Below, in pieces: positions 16,780-25,109 of a stretch of 64,000 nt of DNA (position 1 is the first letter of the stretch; every line of letters starts with the position of its first letter). The stretch is taken from positions 496,001 through 560,000 of the forward strand of contig NZ_CP092519.1 of the NCBI RefSeq assembly GCF_022430525.1, given 5' to 3'. Below the pieces are notes generated by a model. It was not told the origin of the DNA, did no database searches, and saw only the letters and a list, made by a program, of their open reading frames with translations. The position numbers were made by a program, and so were the translations under genes. This stretch comes from Cetobacterium somerae (GTDB taxonomy: Bacteria > Fusobacteriota > Fusobacteriia > Fusobacteriales > Fusobacteriaceae).

Positions 16780-19350
16780 ATGAAAAATATTTACTTATTT
16801 AATGAAGGGTATGGTTTAGAAAAAATGATATTAGGTGGAAAGGGAGCCAACCTAGTAGAAATGAAAAAGATAGGACTGCCTATTCCAAATGGGTTAATAG
16901 CAACAACAGTAGCTTGTAAAAATTATTTTAAGAATGAGAATTGTTTATCACTAGATATGATAAAAGATATAAAAGAGGGAATAAAAAAGTTAGAAATAGA
17001 AACAGGTAAGGAATTTGAGGGAGAAAATCCTTTACTAGTTTCAGTGAGATCAGGTGCACCGGTATCTATGCCAGGAATGATGGATACTATTCTTAATTTA
17101 GGATTAAATGATAATACAGTTCAAAAATTAATTGAGAAAACTAAAAATGAAAAGTTTGTATATGAAATATATTTGAGATTTATAGAGATGTTCGCAGAAA
17201 TTGTAAAAGGAGTTTCAAGAGAAAAGTTTGTAAAAATTAAAGAATATTCTAAAGAGAAAACTTATGAGGAAATAATTGAAGCTTTTAAAGGATTATACTG
17301 GATTGAAACAGGTGAGTTTTTCCCAGAGAATCCAGAGGAACAAATTTTAATGGCAATTGAATCTATCTTTAAATCTTGGAATAATGAAAGAGCAAAAATA
17401 TATAGACAACTAAACAATATAGATGAAAGTATGGGGACAGCTGTTGTAGTTCAAGAAATGGTATTTGGTAATTTTAATGCGTTATCAGGAACAGGAGTAG
17501 CTTTTACAAGAAATCCATCAACAGGAGAAAATGAACTGTTTGGAGAGTATTTATTAGAAGCTCAAGGGGAAGATATTGTAGCAGGAATAAGAACACCATA
17601 CTCTATTGAAACAATGAAAAATCAACTTCCAAATATTTATGAAGAATTTTTAAGTATTGCAAAATCATTAGAGAAACACTACGGAGATATGCAAGATATT
17701 GAATTTACTATAGAAGATGGAAAATTATTTATACTTCAAACAAGAAATGGAAAAAGAAGTCCAAATGCATCTATAAAAATAGCTGTAGATATGGTAAATG
17801 AAAATATAATAACTAAAGAAAAAGCTATATTAATGGTCGATACAGAATTATTACCTCAAGTTTTCAACGGGACGTTTGAGGAGGCTGATATAGTTGGAAA
17901 AAAGTTTCTAGGGAAAGGATTACCAGGTTCAGCGGGAGTAGCTGTGGGAAAAGTAGTTCTTTCCACAGACAAAATAAAAGAAGGAGAATCTGTAATTTTA
18001 GTGAGGGTGGAAACTTCCCCAGAAGATATCAAAGGCATGAGTTTAGCTAAAGGAATTGTAACTGTTAAAGGTGGAGCAACATCTCACGGAGCTGTAGTAG
18101 CTAGAGGGATGGGAAAATGTTGTGTAACAGGATGTGAGGAGATAAAAATAGATTCTAGTGAAGAGTTCTTTACTATAAATGGAGAGAGAGTTCAAGAGGG
18201 AGAGGTTATCTCTATAAATGGATATAATGGAGATATTTATAAAGGTGCCATAAAACTAAAAATGGGAGAGCTTAGTGAAGAGTTAAAAGAGTTTTTAGAA
18301 TGGTGTAAAGAGATTAAGACTTTAGAAGTTAGAATGAATGCAGATACTCCAACAGATGTAATAGTTGGAAAAGGTTTTGGGGCTGAAGGGATAGGACTTT
18401 GTAGAACAGAACATATGTTTTTTGAAGATGAAAAAATCTGGAGTGTTAGAGAGATGATAATTGCTAATACAAAAGAGGATAGAGACAAAGCTTTAGAAAA
18501 ACTTTTAGAACTTCAAAAAATAGATTTTAAAAAGATGTTACATAAATTAGGTGGCCTACCTATGAATGTAAGACTTTTAGATCCACCATTTCACGAGTTT
18601 TTACCTAAAACAGAGAAAGATATACAGAAACTAGCGGTGTTATTAGAAAAATGTCCAAAAGAGATTGAAAGTAGAATAAAAGAGTTAAAAGAAGAAAATC
18701 CAATGTTAGGACATAGAGGATGTAGATTGGCAATTACTTTCCCTGAGATATATGAGATGCAAGCAAGAGCTATAATAGAGTCAGCTATTGAGTGTAAAGG
18801 AGAGGGCGGGAGTTGTGAAATAGAGATAATGATACCTTTTATTGGAGGTATTAGTGAGTTTAAATATATAAAAGAGGGAATTTTAAAAGAGATTGAAAAA
18901 GTTTTTAATGAAAAAAATGAGAAGATAGATTATAAATTAGGTACTATGATGGAACTACCAAGAGCTTGTTTAATAGCTAATGAAATTGCTGAAGAGAGCG
19001 CATTTTTCTCATTTGGAACGAATGATTTAACTCAAACAACATATGGAATATCAAGAGATGACTCTATAAAGTTTATAGATCATTACAAAGCTAAAAATAT
19101 AATGAAAAGAGATCCGTTCCAATCAATAGATACACGTGGAGTTGGTAAATTAATAGTTTTAGCTAAAGAGTTAGGTCAAAGCGTAAAACCAAATATAAAA
19201 ATAGGAGTTTGTGGAGAACATGGGGGAGATCCTAAGAGTATTGAGTATTTCAATGACTTAGGATTTAATTATGTTAGTTGTTCACCATTTAGAGTTCCAA
19301 TTGCAATAGTTGCAGCAGCACAAAGTGCCATACTAAAAAGGATGAGTTGA
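16780..19350 (+). CDS. ppdK: Pyruvate, phosphate dikinase
   Basis: Interconverts pyruvate + ATP + Pi and phosphoenolpyruvate + AMP + PPi. The 856-residue chain has the ATP-grasp nucleotide domain (GGKGANLVEM at the start, SVRSGAPVSMPGMMDT), the swivelling phosphohistidine domain with His436 in GGATSHGAVVARGMG, and a C-terminal TIM-barrel PEP/pyruvate domain with Cys811 in GVCGEHGGDP. Co-transcription with a CcpN-like regulator and fbp points to PEP formation for gluconeogenesis. AGGAGAGA precedes the ATG. No PDRP-type regulatory protein gene is nearby. Confidence 0.95.
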   Translation: MKNIYLFNEGYGLEKMILGGKGANLVEMKKIGLPIPNGLIATTVACKNYFKNENCLSLDMIKDIKEGIKKLEIETGKEFEGENPLLVSVRSGAPVSMPGMMDTILNLGLNDNTVQKLIEKTKNEKFVYEIYLRFIEMFAEIVKGVSREKFVKIKEYSKEKTYEEIIEAFKGLYWIETGEFFPENPEEQILMAIESIFKSWNNERAKIYRQLNNIDESMGTAVVVQEMVFGNFNALSGTGVAFTRNPSTGENELFGEYLLEAQGEDIVAGIRTPYSIETMKNQLPNIYEEFLSIAKSLEKHYGDMQDIEFTIEDGKLFILQTRNGKRSPNASIKIAVDMVNENIITKEKAILMVDTELLPQVFNGTFEEADIVGKKFLGKGLPGSAGVAVGKVVLSTDKIKEGESVILVRVETSPEDIKGMSLAKGIVTVKGGATSHGAVVARGMGKCCVTGCEEIKIDSSEEFFTINGERVQEGEVISINGYNGDIYKGAIKLKMGELSEELKEFLEWCKEIKTLEVRMNADTPTDVIVGKGFGAEGIGLCRTEHMFFEDEKIWSVREMIIANTKEDRDKALEKLLELQKIDFKKMLHKLGGLPMNVRLLDPPFHEFLPKTEKDIQKLAVLLEKCPKEIESRIKELKEENPMLGHRGCRLAITFPEIYEMQARAIIESAIECKGEGGSCEIEIMIPFIGGISEFKYIKEGILKEIEKVFNEKNEKIDYKLGTMMELPRACLIANEIAEESAFFSFGTNDLTQTTYGISRDDSIKFIDHYKAKNIMKRDPFQSIDTRGVGKLIVLAKELGQSVKPNIKIGVCGEHGGDPKSIEYFNDLGFNYVSCSPFRVPIAIVAAAQSAILKRMS

Positions 19351-19351
19351 T

Positions 19352-21238
19352 ATGAATATAAAAGAGGAAGAATTAAAATACTTGAAACTTTTAGCTAAAA
19401 ATTTTCCAACAATTGGTGAAACAGCCACAGAAATAATAAATTTAGAAGCAATTTTATCTTTACCAAAGGGAACTGAACATTTTATAAGTGATATACATGG
19501 GGAATATGAAGCTTTTAATCATGTTTTAAAAAACTGTTCAGGTGTAATTAAAGAAAAAATAGAAAATATATTTATAAATTTACTAGAAAAGGAAAAAAAT
19601 CAATTGGCAACAGTAATATACTATCCTAAAGAAAAAATAGAGCTTATTCAATCTTTAGGTATAGATATGGAAGAGTGGTATAAAAGAACTATACCAAGAA
19701 TATTAGAAGTTTTAAAAGTAGTTTCCTCTAAGTATACAAGATCAAAAGTAGGAAAGGCTATGACAAAAGAATTTTCCTATATCATTCAAGAGCTCTTATA
19801 TGAACGAGCTGAAGAGCAAAATAAAAAGGACTACATAGAAGGTATTATAAATACGATAATAGATATTGGAAGAGGCAAAGAGTTTATAATAAATGTAAGT
19901 ATGCTTATTCAAAGACTAGTTGTAGATACATTACACATAGTGGGGGATATTTATGATAGAGGACCATATCCACATAAAATAATGGATAAACTTATGAAAT
20001 ACCATAACGTGGATATTCAATGGGGAAATCATGATATACTGTGGGTAGGTGCAGCTTGTGGGCATGGAGCTTGTATAGCAAATGCTATTCGAATATGCTT
20101 AAGATACTCTAATAAAGAGATATTAGAAGATGGATATGGAATAAATTTATTACCTTTGGCAACATTAGCTATGGAATTTTATGGTGATGATTTATGTAGT
20201 GAGTTTAAACCAAAAACAAAAGATAAAAGTAGTGATGAAGAGTTACTTTCTAAAATGCATAAAGCTATATCAATTATTCAATTTAAGTTAGAGGGAGAAG
20301 TAATAAAAAGAAATCCAACATTTAATATGGAGGATAGACTTCTACTTCATAATTTGGATAACTCATATTTAACATTAGATAGAGATAATCTTTATAATTT
20401 AAATGAAAGAGAAAAAGAAGTAGTAGAAGGATTGATGAGAAGTTTTAAAAATAGTGAAAAACTTCAAGAGCACATAAAGTTTTTATTGGAAAAAGGAAGT
20501 GTATATTTAAAAAAGAACTCAAATTTATTATTTCATGGGTGTATGCCATTAGATGAAAAAGGTGGGTTTAGAGAGGTGGATATTTTTGGAAAAAAATATT
20601 CAGGAAAAAGATTGTTTGAAAGATGTGATCAGCTTTGTAGAGAGGGATATTATGATGAAAATAATATTCAAGGTAAAGATTTTATATGGTATCTTTGGTG
20701 TGGGAAAGATTCACCACTTTTTGGAAAAGATAAAATGAGAACTTTTGAAAGATATTTTTTTTCAGATAAAGAGAGTCATAAGGAGAATTATGATTATTAT
20801 TATGAATTTTCTGAAAATAAAGAGGTTGCTAATAGAATATTAAAAGAGTTTGGAATATTAGATGAATATTCTCATATAATAAATGGTCATGTTCCAGTAA
20901 AGGTAAGAAAAGGTGAAACACCAATAAGAGCTCAAGGGAAATTAATACTAATAGATGGCGGATTTTCAAAAGCTTATCAATCTACAACAGGAATAGCAGG
21001 ATATACTTTAATATTTAATTCTCATGGAAAGAGATTAGTTTGTCATAAACAATTTGAAAATATTGGAGATTCTGTAGAAAAATGTTTAGACTTTCAATCT
21101 ACAACAGAGATTGTAGATAGTAAAAAAGAAAGATTAAAAGTAAGAGATACAGATATAGGAAAAGATTTGGAGAGTCAAGTTAAAGAACTAAAAAAGTTAT
21201 TATTTTGTTATAAAATGGGAATAATAAAAAGTATATAA
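19352..21238 (+). CDS. fbp: Class III fructose-1,6-bisphosphatase
   Basis: Hydrolyses fructose-1,6-bisphosphate to fructose-6-phosphate in gluconeogenesis. At 628 residues it matches the large Bacillus-type (class III) enzyme. The metallophosphoesterase motifs are in place: SDIHGEYEAF near residue 45, VGDIYDRGPYPHKIMD and WGNHDILWVGAACGHGA; a later INGHVPVK gives the C-terminal metal histidine. It starts one base after the ppdK stop, so the two are tightly coupled. It ends at the terminator 21239-21267. Confidence 0.95.
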   Translation: MNIKEEELKYLKLLAKNFPTIGETATEIINLEAILSLPKGTEHFISDIHGEYEAFNHVLKNCSGVIKEKIENIFINLLEKEKNQLATVIYYPKEKIELIQSLGIDMEEWYKRTIPRILEVLKVVSSKYTRSKVGKAMTKEFSYIIQELLYERAEEQNKKDYIEGIINTIIDIGRGKEFIINVSMLIQRLVVDTLHIVGDIYDRGPYPHKIMDKLMKYHNVDIQWGNHDILWVGAACGHGACIANAIRICLRYSNKEILEDGYGINLLPLATLAMEFYGDDLCSEFKPKTKDKSSDEELLSKMHKAISIIQFKLEGEVIKRNPTFNMEDRLLLHNLDNSYLTLDRDNLYNLNEREKEVVEGLMRSFKNSEKLQEHIKFLLEKGSVYLKKNSNLLFHGCMPLDEKGGFREVDIFGKKYSGKRLFERCDQLCREGYYDENNIQGKDFIWYLWCGKDSPLFGKDKMRTFERYFFSDKESHKENYDYYYEFSENKEVANRILKEFGILDEYSHIINGHVPVKVRKGETPIRAQGKLILIDGGFSKAYQSTTGIAGYTLIFNSHGKRLVCHKQFENIGDSVEKCLDFQSTTEIVDSKKERLKVRDTDIGKDLESQVKELKKLLFCYKMGIIKSI

Positions 21239-21267
21239 AATAAGGAAGGGATTAACCCTTCCTTATT
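21239..21267. terminator. Bidirectional terminator between fbp and htpG
   Basis: AATAAGGAAGGG (21239-21250) and CCCTTCCTTATT (21256-21267) form a 12-bp stem around ATTAA between convergent genes. Confidence 0.88.
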
Positions 21268-23084
21268 TACTTACTTAGGATATTATTTAATTTTGTAACA
21301 AAATCTAGCGGATTTTCAAGAGTAAATCCTTCTATCAATAATCCTTGATTGTAAAGAATATCTGATAAATCTTTTAGTTCAGCTTCTGAAGCATTTTGTA
21401 GTTTGTTGAATAGTGGATGATTTGGATTTATTTCTAGAACCTTTTCAGCTTTAACACCTTCATTACCTGGAATTTGAGATAAAAGTTTTTCCATTTCTAA
21501 AGAAACTTCACCTTTAGATGATAAAGAAACAGAACTATCTCCAAGTTCAGGGTTTAATTTGATTTCAACAACTTTTTCTTTTAATGTTTCTTTTATTTTA
21601 TCAAGAAGAGATTTATTTATTTCAGAAAGTTTTTTAATCTCTTCTTTTTCTTCTTCGGTTTCAAAAGTTACCTCAGTAACTGATTTAAATGTTTTTTCTT
21701 TAAAAGTATTCATAGTTTTTAAAGCAAACTCATCAGCACCCTCTGTAAGATATAAAACTTCAAAACCTTTATTGATAACATTTAAAACTTTAGGCATTTT
21801 TTGAAGAATATCTAGGTTTTCTCCAACTGCATAATAAATATCCTTTTGGTCCTCTTTCATTCTTTCTACATACTCTTTAAGAGATGTGTACTCTAAATCT
21901 TTAGAACTTTTGAAAAGAAGAAGATTTTCTAATTTATCTTTATTTAATCCAAAGTTTTCATGAACACCAAATTTAATATGTCTTCCAAAAACTTCCCAGA
22001 ATTTTATATATTTATCTCTATCATTAGTCATTAATTTTTCAAATTCGCTTATAATTTTTTTCTCTAAATTTTTAGATATAGCCTTTAATTGCTGAGTTTT
22101 TTGTAAGATTTCTCTTGATATGTTAAGAGATAAATCATCTGTATCAACTAATCCTTTTATAAAATTAAAATATTGAGGAATTAGTTCTTCACATTTGTCC
22201 ATTATAAAAACATTTTTAGTGTATAGCTGAAGTCCTCTCTTGTATTCTCTTGTATAAAGATCATATGGAGGAACTTGTGGTATAAACAAAATAGCATTAT
22301 ACTCTAAATTTCCTTGAACATTAAAGTTAAAATGGAAAAGAGGATCTTGCCAATCGTGATAAGTAGATTTATAAAATTCATTATAATCTTCATCTTTTAA
22401 TTCATCTTTAGGTGTTTTCCAAATAGGTTTAGTTGAATTAATTCTTTCATCTTTTAGCATTATTGGATATTTAACATAATCAGAATATTTTTTTATAAGG
22501 CCTTTGATTTTATATTCATTTAAAAATTCTTTATCTTCATCATTGTCTTTTAAATATAAAGTAATTGAAGTTCCTCTTTCTGTTTTATCAATCTCTTCAA
22601 TTTCATAACTTCCTTCACCTGTAGATGTCCATCTAACTCCCTTATCAGAATATGGTGATTTAGTTTCTAAAATGATCTTATCAGCAACCATAAATGCAGA
22701 GTAAAAACCAACTCCAAATTGCCCGATTATATTTAAATCATTATTTTTCTTAGCTTCTTCTAGTGAAGATAAAAATGCTTTTGATCCAGATTTAGCAATA
22801 GTACCGATATTTTCTACAACTTCTTCAAAAGTCATACCTATTCCATGATCAGTAATAGTTAGAGTTCTTAATTCTTCGTTAGGAGTAATAGTTATACAAA
22901 GTTCTTCAGAAGAATCTAAGATATGAGTATCTGTAAGAGCCTTGAATTTTAATTTATCAGTGGCATCACTAGCATTTGAGATAAGTTCCCTTAAAAAAAT
23001 TTCCTTATGAGTGTAAATAGAGTGTACCATAAGGTTTAAAAGTTCTTTAGTTTCAGCTTGAAATACTTTTGTTTCTTTTTTCAT
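21267..23084 (-). CDS. htpG: Hsp90-family molecular chaperone HtpG
   Basis: ATP-driven chaperone. The 605-residue protein has an N-terminal GHKL ATPase domain (ELISNASDATDKLKF; DHGIGMTFEEV; GQFGVGFYSAFMV), a middle domain and a dimerisation domain. I start at the ATG at 23084, preceded by AAGGAGGATACA; ten extra residues are possible from an ATG at 23114, but homologues begin near KKETKVFQAE. Single-gene unit with its own promoter; I saw no CIRCE inverted repeat. Confidence 0.95.
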   Translation of the reverse strand: MKKETKVFQAETKELLNLMVHSIYTHKEIFLRELISNASDATDKLKFKALTDTHILDSSEELCITITPNEELRTLTITDHGIGMTFEEVVENIGTIAKSGSKAFLSSLEEAKKNNDLNIIGQFGVGFYSAFMVADKIILETKSPYSDKGVRWTSTGEGSYEIEEIDKTERGTSITLYLKDNDEDKEFLNEYKIKGLIKKYSDYVKYPIMLKDERINSTKPIWKTPKDELKDEDYNEFYKSTYHDWQDPLFHFNFNVQGNLEYNAILFIPQVPPYDLYTREYKRGLQLYTKNVFIMDKCEELIPQYFNFIKGLVDTDDLSLNISREILQKTQQLKAISKNLEKKIISEFEKLMTNDRDKYIKFWEVFGRHIKFGVHENFGLNKDKLENLLLFKSSKDLEYTSLKEYVERMKEDQKDIYYAVGENLDILQKMPKVLNVINKGFEVLYLTEGADEFALKTMNTFKEKTFKSVTEVTFETEEEKEEIKKLSEINKSLLDKIKETLKEKVVEIKLNPELGDSSVSLSSKGEVSLEMEKLLSQIPGNEGVKAEKVLEINPNHPLFNKLQNASEAELKDLSDILYNQGLLIEGFTLENPLDFVTKLNNILSK

Positions 23085-23132
23085 TGTATCCTCCTTAAAA
23101 ATAGCACTCCACATATAAAGTGGCTAATAAAA

Positions 23133-23162
23133 TATATATCATAAATTTAGAAAAAATGTCAA
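23133..23162 (-). promoter_or_regulatory. Promoter of htpG
   Basis: Minus strand: perfect TTGACA (23162-23157), 18-base spacer, TATATA (23138-23133). Confidence 0.6.
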
Positions 23163-23180
23163 GAGTTTATAAAGAAAAAC

Positions 23181-23209
23181 TTGTATTTTATAGTTGTTTA
23201 GTATATAAT
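23181..23209 (+). promoter_or_regulatory. Promoter of the tcdA-flavodoxin-rhodanese operon
   Basis: TTGTAT (23181-23186), 17-base spacer, perfect TATAAT (23204-23209), 42 bases before the tcdA ATG. Confidence 0.7.
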
Positions 23210-23251
23210 CTTTATGTAATTAGTAAAGAATATAAAAAGGTTGGTAAATGA

Positions 23252-23977
23252 ATGATTTTTCAAAGAACAGAGTTGTTGATAGGTACAGAAAACTTAGATA
23301 AGCTAAACAGTTCCCATGTACTTGTATTTGGAGTGGGAGGAGTAGGTGGATTTGTAGTAGAAGCTTTAGTTAGAGCTGGTGTTGGTGAGTTAACAGTTGT
23401 TGATTTTGACACAGTTGATATAACAAATCTTAATAGACAAATAATTGCTACTCAAGATACTGTTGGTAGAGATAAGGTTGAGATTATAAAAGAAAGAGCT
23501 TTATCAATAAATCCAAATATAAAGATAAATGCCTATAAAGAAAAATTTTTTAAAGATAAAAGAGAAATATTCTTTTCAGAAAATAAAAAATATACTTATA
23601 TTGTTGATGCGATAGATATAGTTACAGCAAAATTAGATTTAATAACTATAGCAAAGGAATTAAAAATTCCAATTATATCCTCAATGGGAACAGGAAATAA
23701 AATAAATCCAACAATGCTAGAGGTTGCAGATATATCAAAAACATCTGTTTGCCCATTAGCAAAAGTTATGAGAGTAGAGTTAAAAAAGAGAAGAATTCAA
23801 AAGGTAAAGGTATTATTTTCAAAAGAACTACCAATGAAACCGAAGAATCTAGAGAATAATAGAGAGAAGCAAAATAACGTAGGAAGTATATCTTTTGTAC
23901 CATCTGTAGCAGGTCTTATAATTGCAAGTGAGGTTATAAAAGATATAACTGGTCTGAAAAATTTAGGAGGAAATTAA
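23252..23977 (+). CDS. tcdA: tRNA threonylcarbamoyladenosine dehydratase
   Basis: E1/ThiF-like enzyme that cyclises t6A37 in tRNA to ct6A with ATP. The 241 residues contain the nucleotide-binding GVGGVGGFVVEALVRAGVG (near 27-45), DFDTVDITNLNRQ and a later SVCPLAKVMRVELKKRRI typical of TcdA/CsdL. The N-terminus FQRTELLIG also fits. It opens an operon with a flavodoxin and a rhodanese; the t6A-forming enzyme TsaD is encoded at the far end of the window. Confidence 0.9.
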   Translation: MIFQRTELLIGTENLDKLNSSHVLVFGVGGVGGFVVEALVRAGVGELTVVDFDTVDITNLNRQIIATQDTVGRDKVEIIKERALSINPNIKINAYKEKFFKDKREIFFSENKKYTYIVDAIDIVTAKLDLITIAKELKIPIISSMGTGNKINPTMLEVADISKTSVCPLAKVMRVELKKRRIQKVKVLFSKELPMKPKNLENNREKQNNVGSISFVPSVAGLIIASEVIKDITGLKNLGGN

Positions 23978-23979
23978 TT

Positions 23980-24483
23980 ATGAAAAAAATAGGGATTTTT
24001 TATGGAACAACATCAGGAATAACAGCTGGAATAGTTGATGAAATAGAGTTTTACTTAAGAGGAGAGGAATACGAAGTTTTTGATGTAGCAAATGGAATTA
24101 ATGAGATGGAGAATATTGAAAATCTAATTTTAGTTTCACCAACGTATGGAGTTGGAGAGTTACAAAAAGATTGGGAAAATGTATATGACAAATTAAAGGA
24201 TTTAGATTTTACTAATAAAGTAGTAGGAATAGTAGGTGTAGGAAATCAATTTGCATTTGGTGAGTCGTACGTTGGAGCAATGAGAAAATTATATGATGCA
24301 GTTATAGCTAAAGGTGCTAAGGTAATAGGATTTACTTCAACAGAAGGATATAGCTATGAAGAAACTGAATCAGTTGTAGACGATAAATTTATTGGTCTTG
24401 CTTTAGATGAAAGTAATCAAGATAATGAAACACCGGATAGAATTAAAGCTTGGATAGAAGAGATTAAACCTCTATTTAATTAA
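23980..24483 (+). CDS. Flavodoxin
   Basis: FMN electron carrier of 167 residues, long-chain type by length. The phosphate-binding loop YGTTSGIT is at 9-16, and SPTYGVGELQKDW and GVGNQFAFGESYVGA are the regions that flank the flavin. It may accept electrons from the NifJ enzyme encoded at 49 kb, as flavodoxins do elsewhere (inference). It starts 2 bases after tcdA with AGGAGG inside the tcdA end. Confidence 0.92.
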   Translation: MKKIGIFYGTTSGITAGIVDEIEFYLRGEEYEVFDVANGINEMENIENLILVSPTYGVGELQKDWENVYDKLKDLDFTNKVVGIVGVGNQFAFGESYVGAMRKLYDAVIAKGAKVIGFTSTEGYSYEETESVVDDKFIGLALDESNQDNETPDRIKAWIEEIKPLFN

Positions 24484-24492
24484 GGAAAAGTT

Positions 24493-24786
24493 ATGAAGAA
24501 ATATCAAACATTAAATCAAATTGAAGTAAAAGAATTACTAGTACAGAAGAATACGGTACTTTTAGATGTACGAACAGAAGATGAATACTGGGAAGTATCG
24601 GTAAAAGATAGTTTAAATATTCCACTTCATGAATTAGAAGAAAGAGTTGTTGAACTGGATAAGAATAAGACATATATAACTTTTTGTAGAAGTGGAGTTC
24701 GTTCTAAAACAGCAGCTTTAATTTTATTAGAAGAGGGATTCACAAAAGTTTTTAATTCTCAAGAGGGAATATTAACTTGGAAATAA
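24493..24786 (+). CDS. Single-domain rhodanese-like sulfurtransferase
   Basis: A 97-residue rhodanese domain without signal peptide, hence cytoplasmic. LLDVRTEDEYWEVSV and the active loop FCRSGVRS with Cys65 are intact, so persulfide formation is expected. It is 9 bases after the flavodoxin gene. The physiological sulfur acceptor is unknown. Confidence 0.9.
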   Translation: MKKYQTLNQIEVKELLVQKNTVLLDVRTEDEYWEVSVKDSLNIPLHELEERVVELDKNKTYITFCRSGVRSKTAALILLEEGFTKVFNSQEGILTWK

Positions 24787-24789
24787 AAT

Positions 24790-24818
24790 TTGACAAAATT
24801 ATTTTCATATGTTACTAT
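24790..24818 (+). promoter_or_regulatory. Promoter of the putP leader
   Basis: Perfect TTGACA (24790-24795), 17-base spacer, TACTAT (24813-24818); TATAAT 3 bases further is an alternative -10. Transcription would start about 25 bases before the leader ORF and about 285 bases before putP. Confidence 0.7.
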
Positions 24819-24849
24819 AATGAAAATAAAAAATTAAAGGAGAGTTCTA

Positions 24850-24909
24850 ATGAGAAAAGATCAAGTTATTTCAAATAATGTAAATAGACAACCCATCCCC
24901 CCTAGATAG
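24850..24909 (+). CDS. Putative 19-residue proline-rich leader peptide upstream of putP
   Basis: A short ORF with ATG at 24850 and TAG at 24907-24909. It has an excellent AAAGGAGAG ribosome-binding site (24836-24844) at ideal spacing. The product MRKDQVISNNVNRQPIPPR has three prolines in its last five residues, encoded CCC, CCC and CCT; CCC appears seldom used in the AT-rich genes around. The Pro-Pro-Arg-stop ending is also a sequence prone to ribosome stalling. The next full gene is a proline transporter behind a terminator, so a role as an attenuation leader is the natural reading. No homologue is known to me; expression is not proven. Confidence 0.75.
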   Translation: MRKDQVISNNVNRQPIPPR

Positions 24910-24938
24910 GGATTTGTGTTTTAAGCATTAGTTTATGT

Positions 24939-24984
24939 TTAGATACAGATCCATTTTGTGTTACGATTTTGGATCTGTATCTAA
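24939..24984 (+). other. Long perfect RNA hairpin in the putP leader
   Basis: TTAGATACAGATCCA (24939-24953) pairs perfectly with TGGATCTGTATCTAA (24970-24984) around a 16-base loop. It is followed by GGGG and A-rich sequence, not by a T-run, so it is not itself a terminator. Its 3' arm plus GGGG (24978-24988) is also complementary to the end of the leader ORF (24898-24908), allowing an alternative fold. Confidence 0.75.
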
Positions 24985-25034
24985 GGGGAAATAACTTTTA
25001 ATAAAAGATTATTTTTTAATAGGATTCTTTTGTT

Positions 25035-25080
25035 GAGGGTCACTTAGGTACAAAACTGTACTTGAGTGACCCTCTTTTAT
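25035..25080 (+). terminator. Strong intrinsic terminator (attenuator) before putP
   Basis: GAGGGTCACTTAGGTACA (25035-25052) pairs with 25057-25074 around AAAC, giving 18 pairs including two G-T wobbles, followed by TTTTATTTTTATT. It ends about 30 bases upstream of the putP ATG, with no promoter recognised between, so readthrough must be regulated for putP to be expressed. Confidence 0.85.
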
Positions 25081-25109
25081 TTTTATTAAAAATTTGGGAG
25101 GAGTATAAA

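Noticed and set aside
24990..25017. AT-only hairpin followed by T-run in the putP leader, a possible second terminator
   Set aside because: The stem has a single G-C pair and a bulge; too unstable to call, though it may add to the switch.
25062..25109. N-terminal extension of PutP to an ATG at 25062
   Set aside because: This start lies inside the terminator stem, has no ribosome-binding site, and the added residues do not match PutP proteins.
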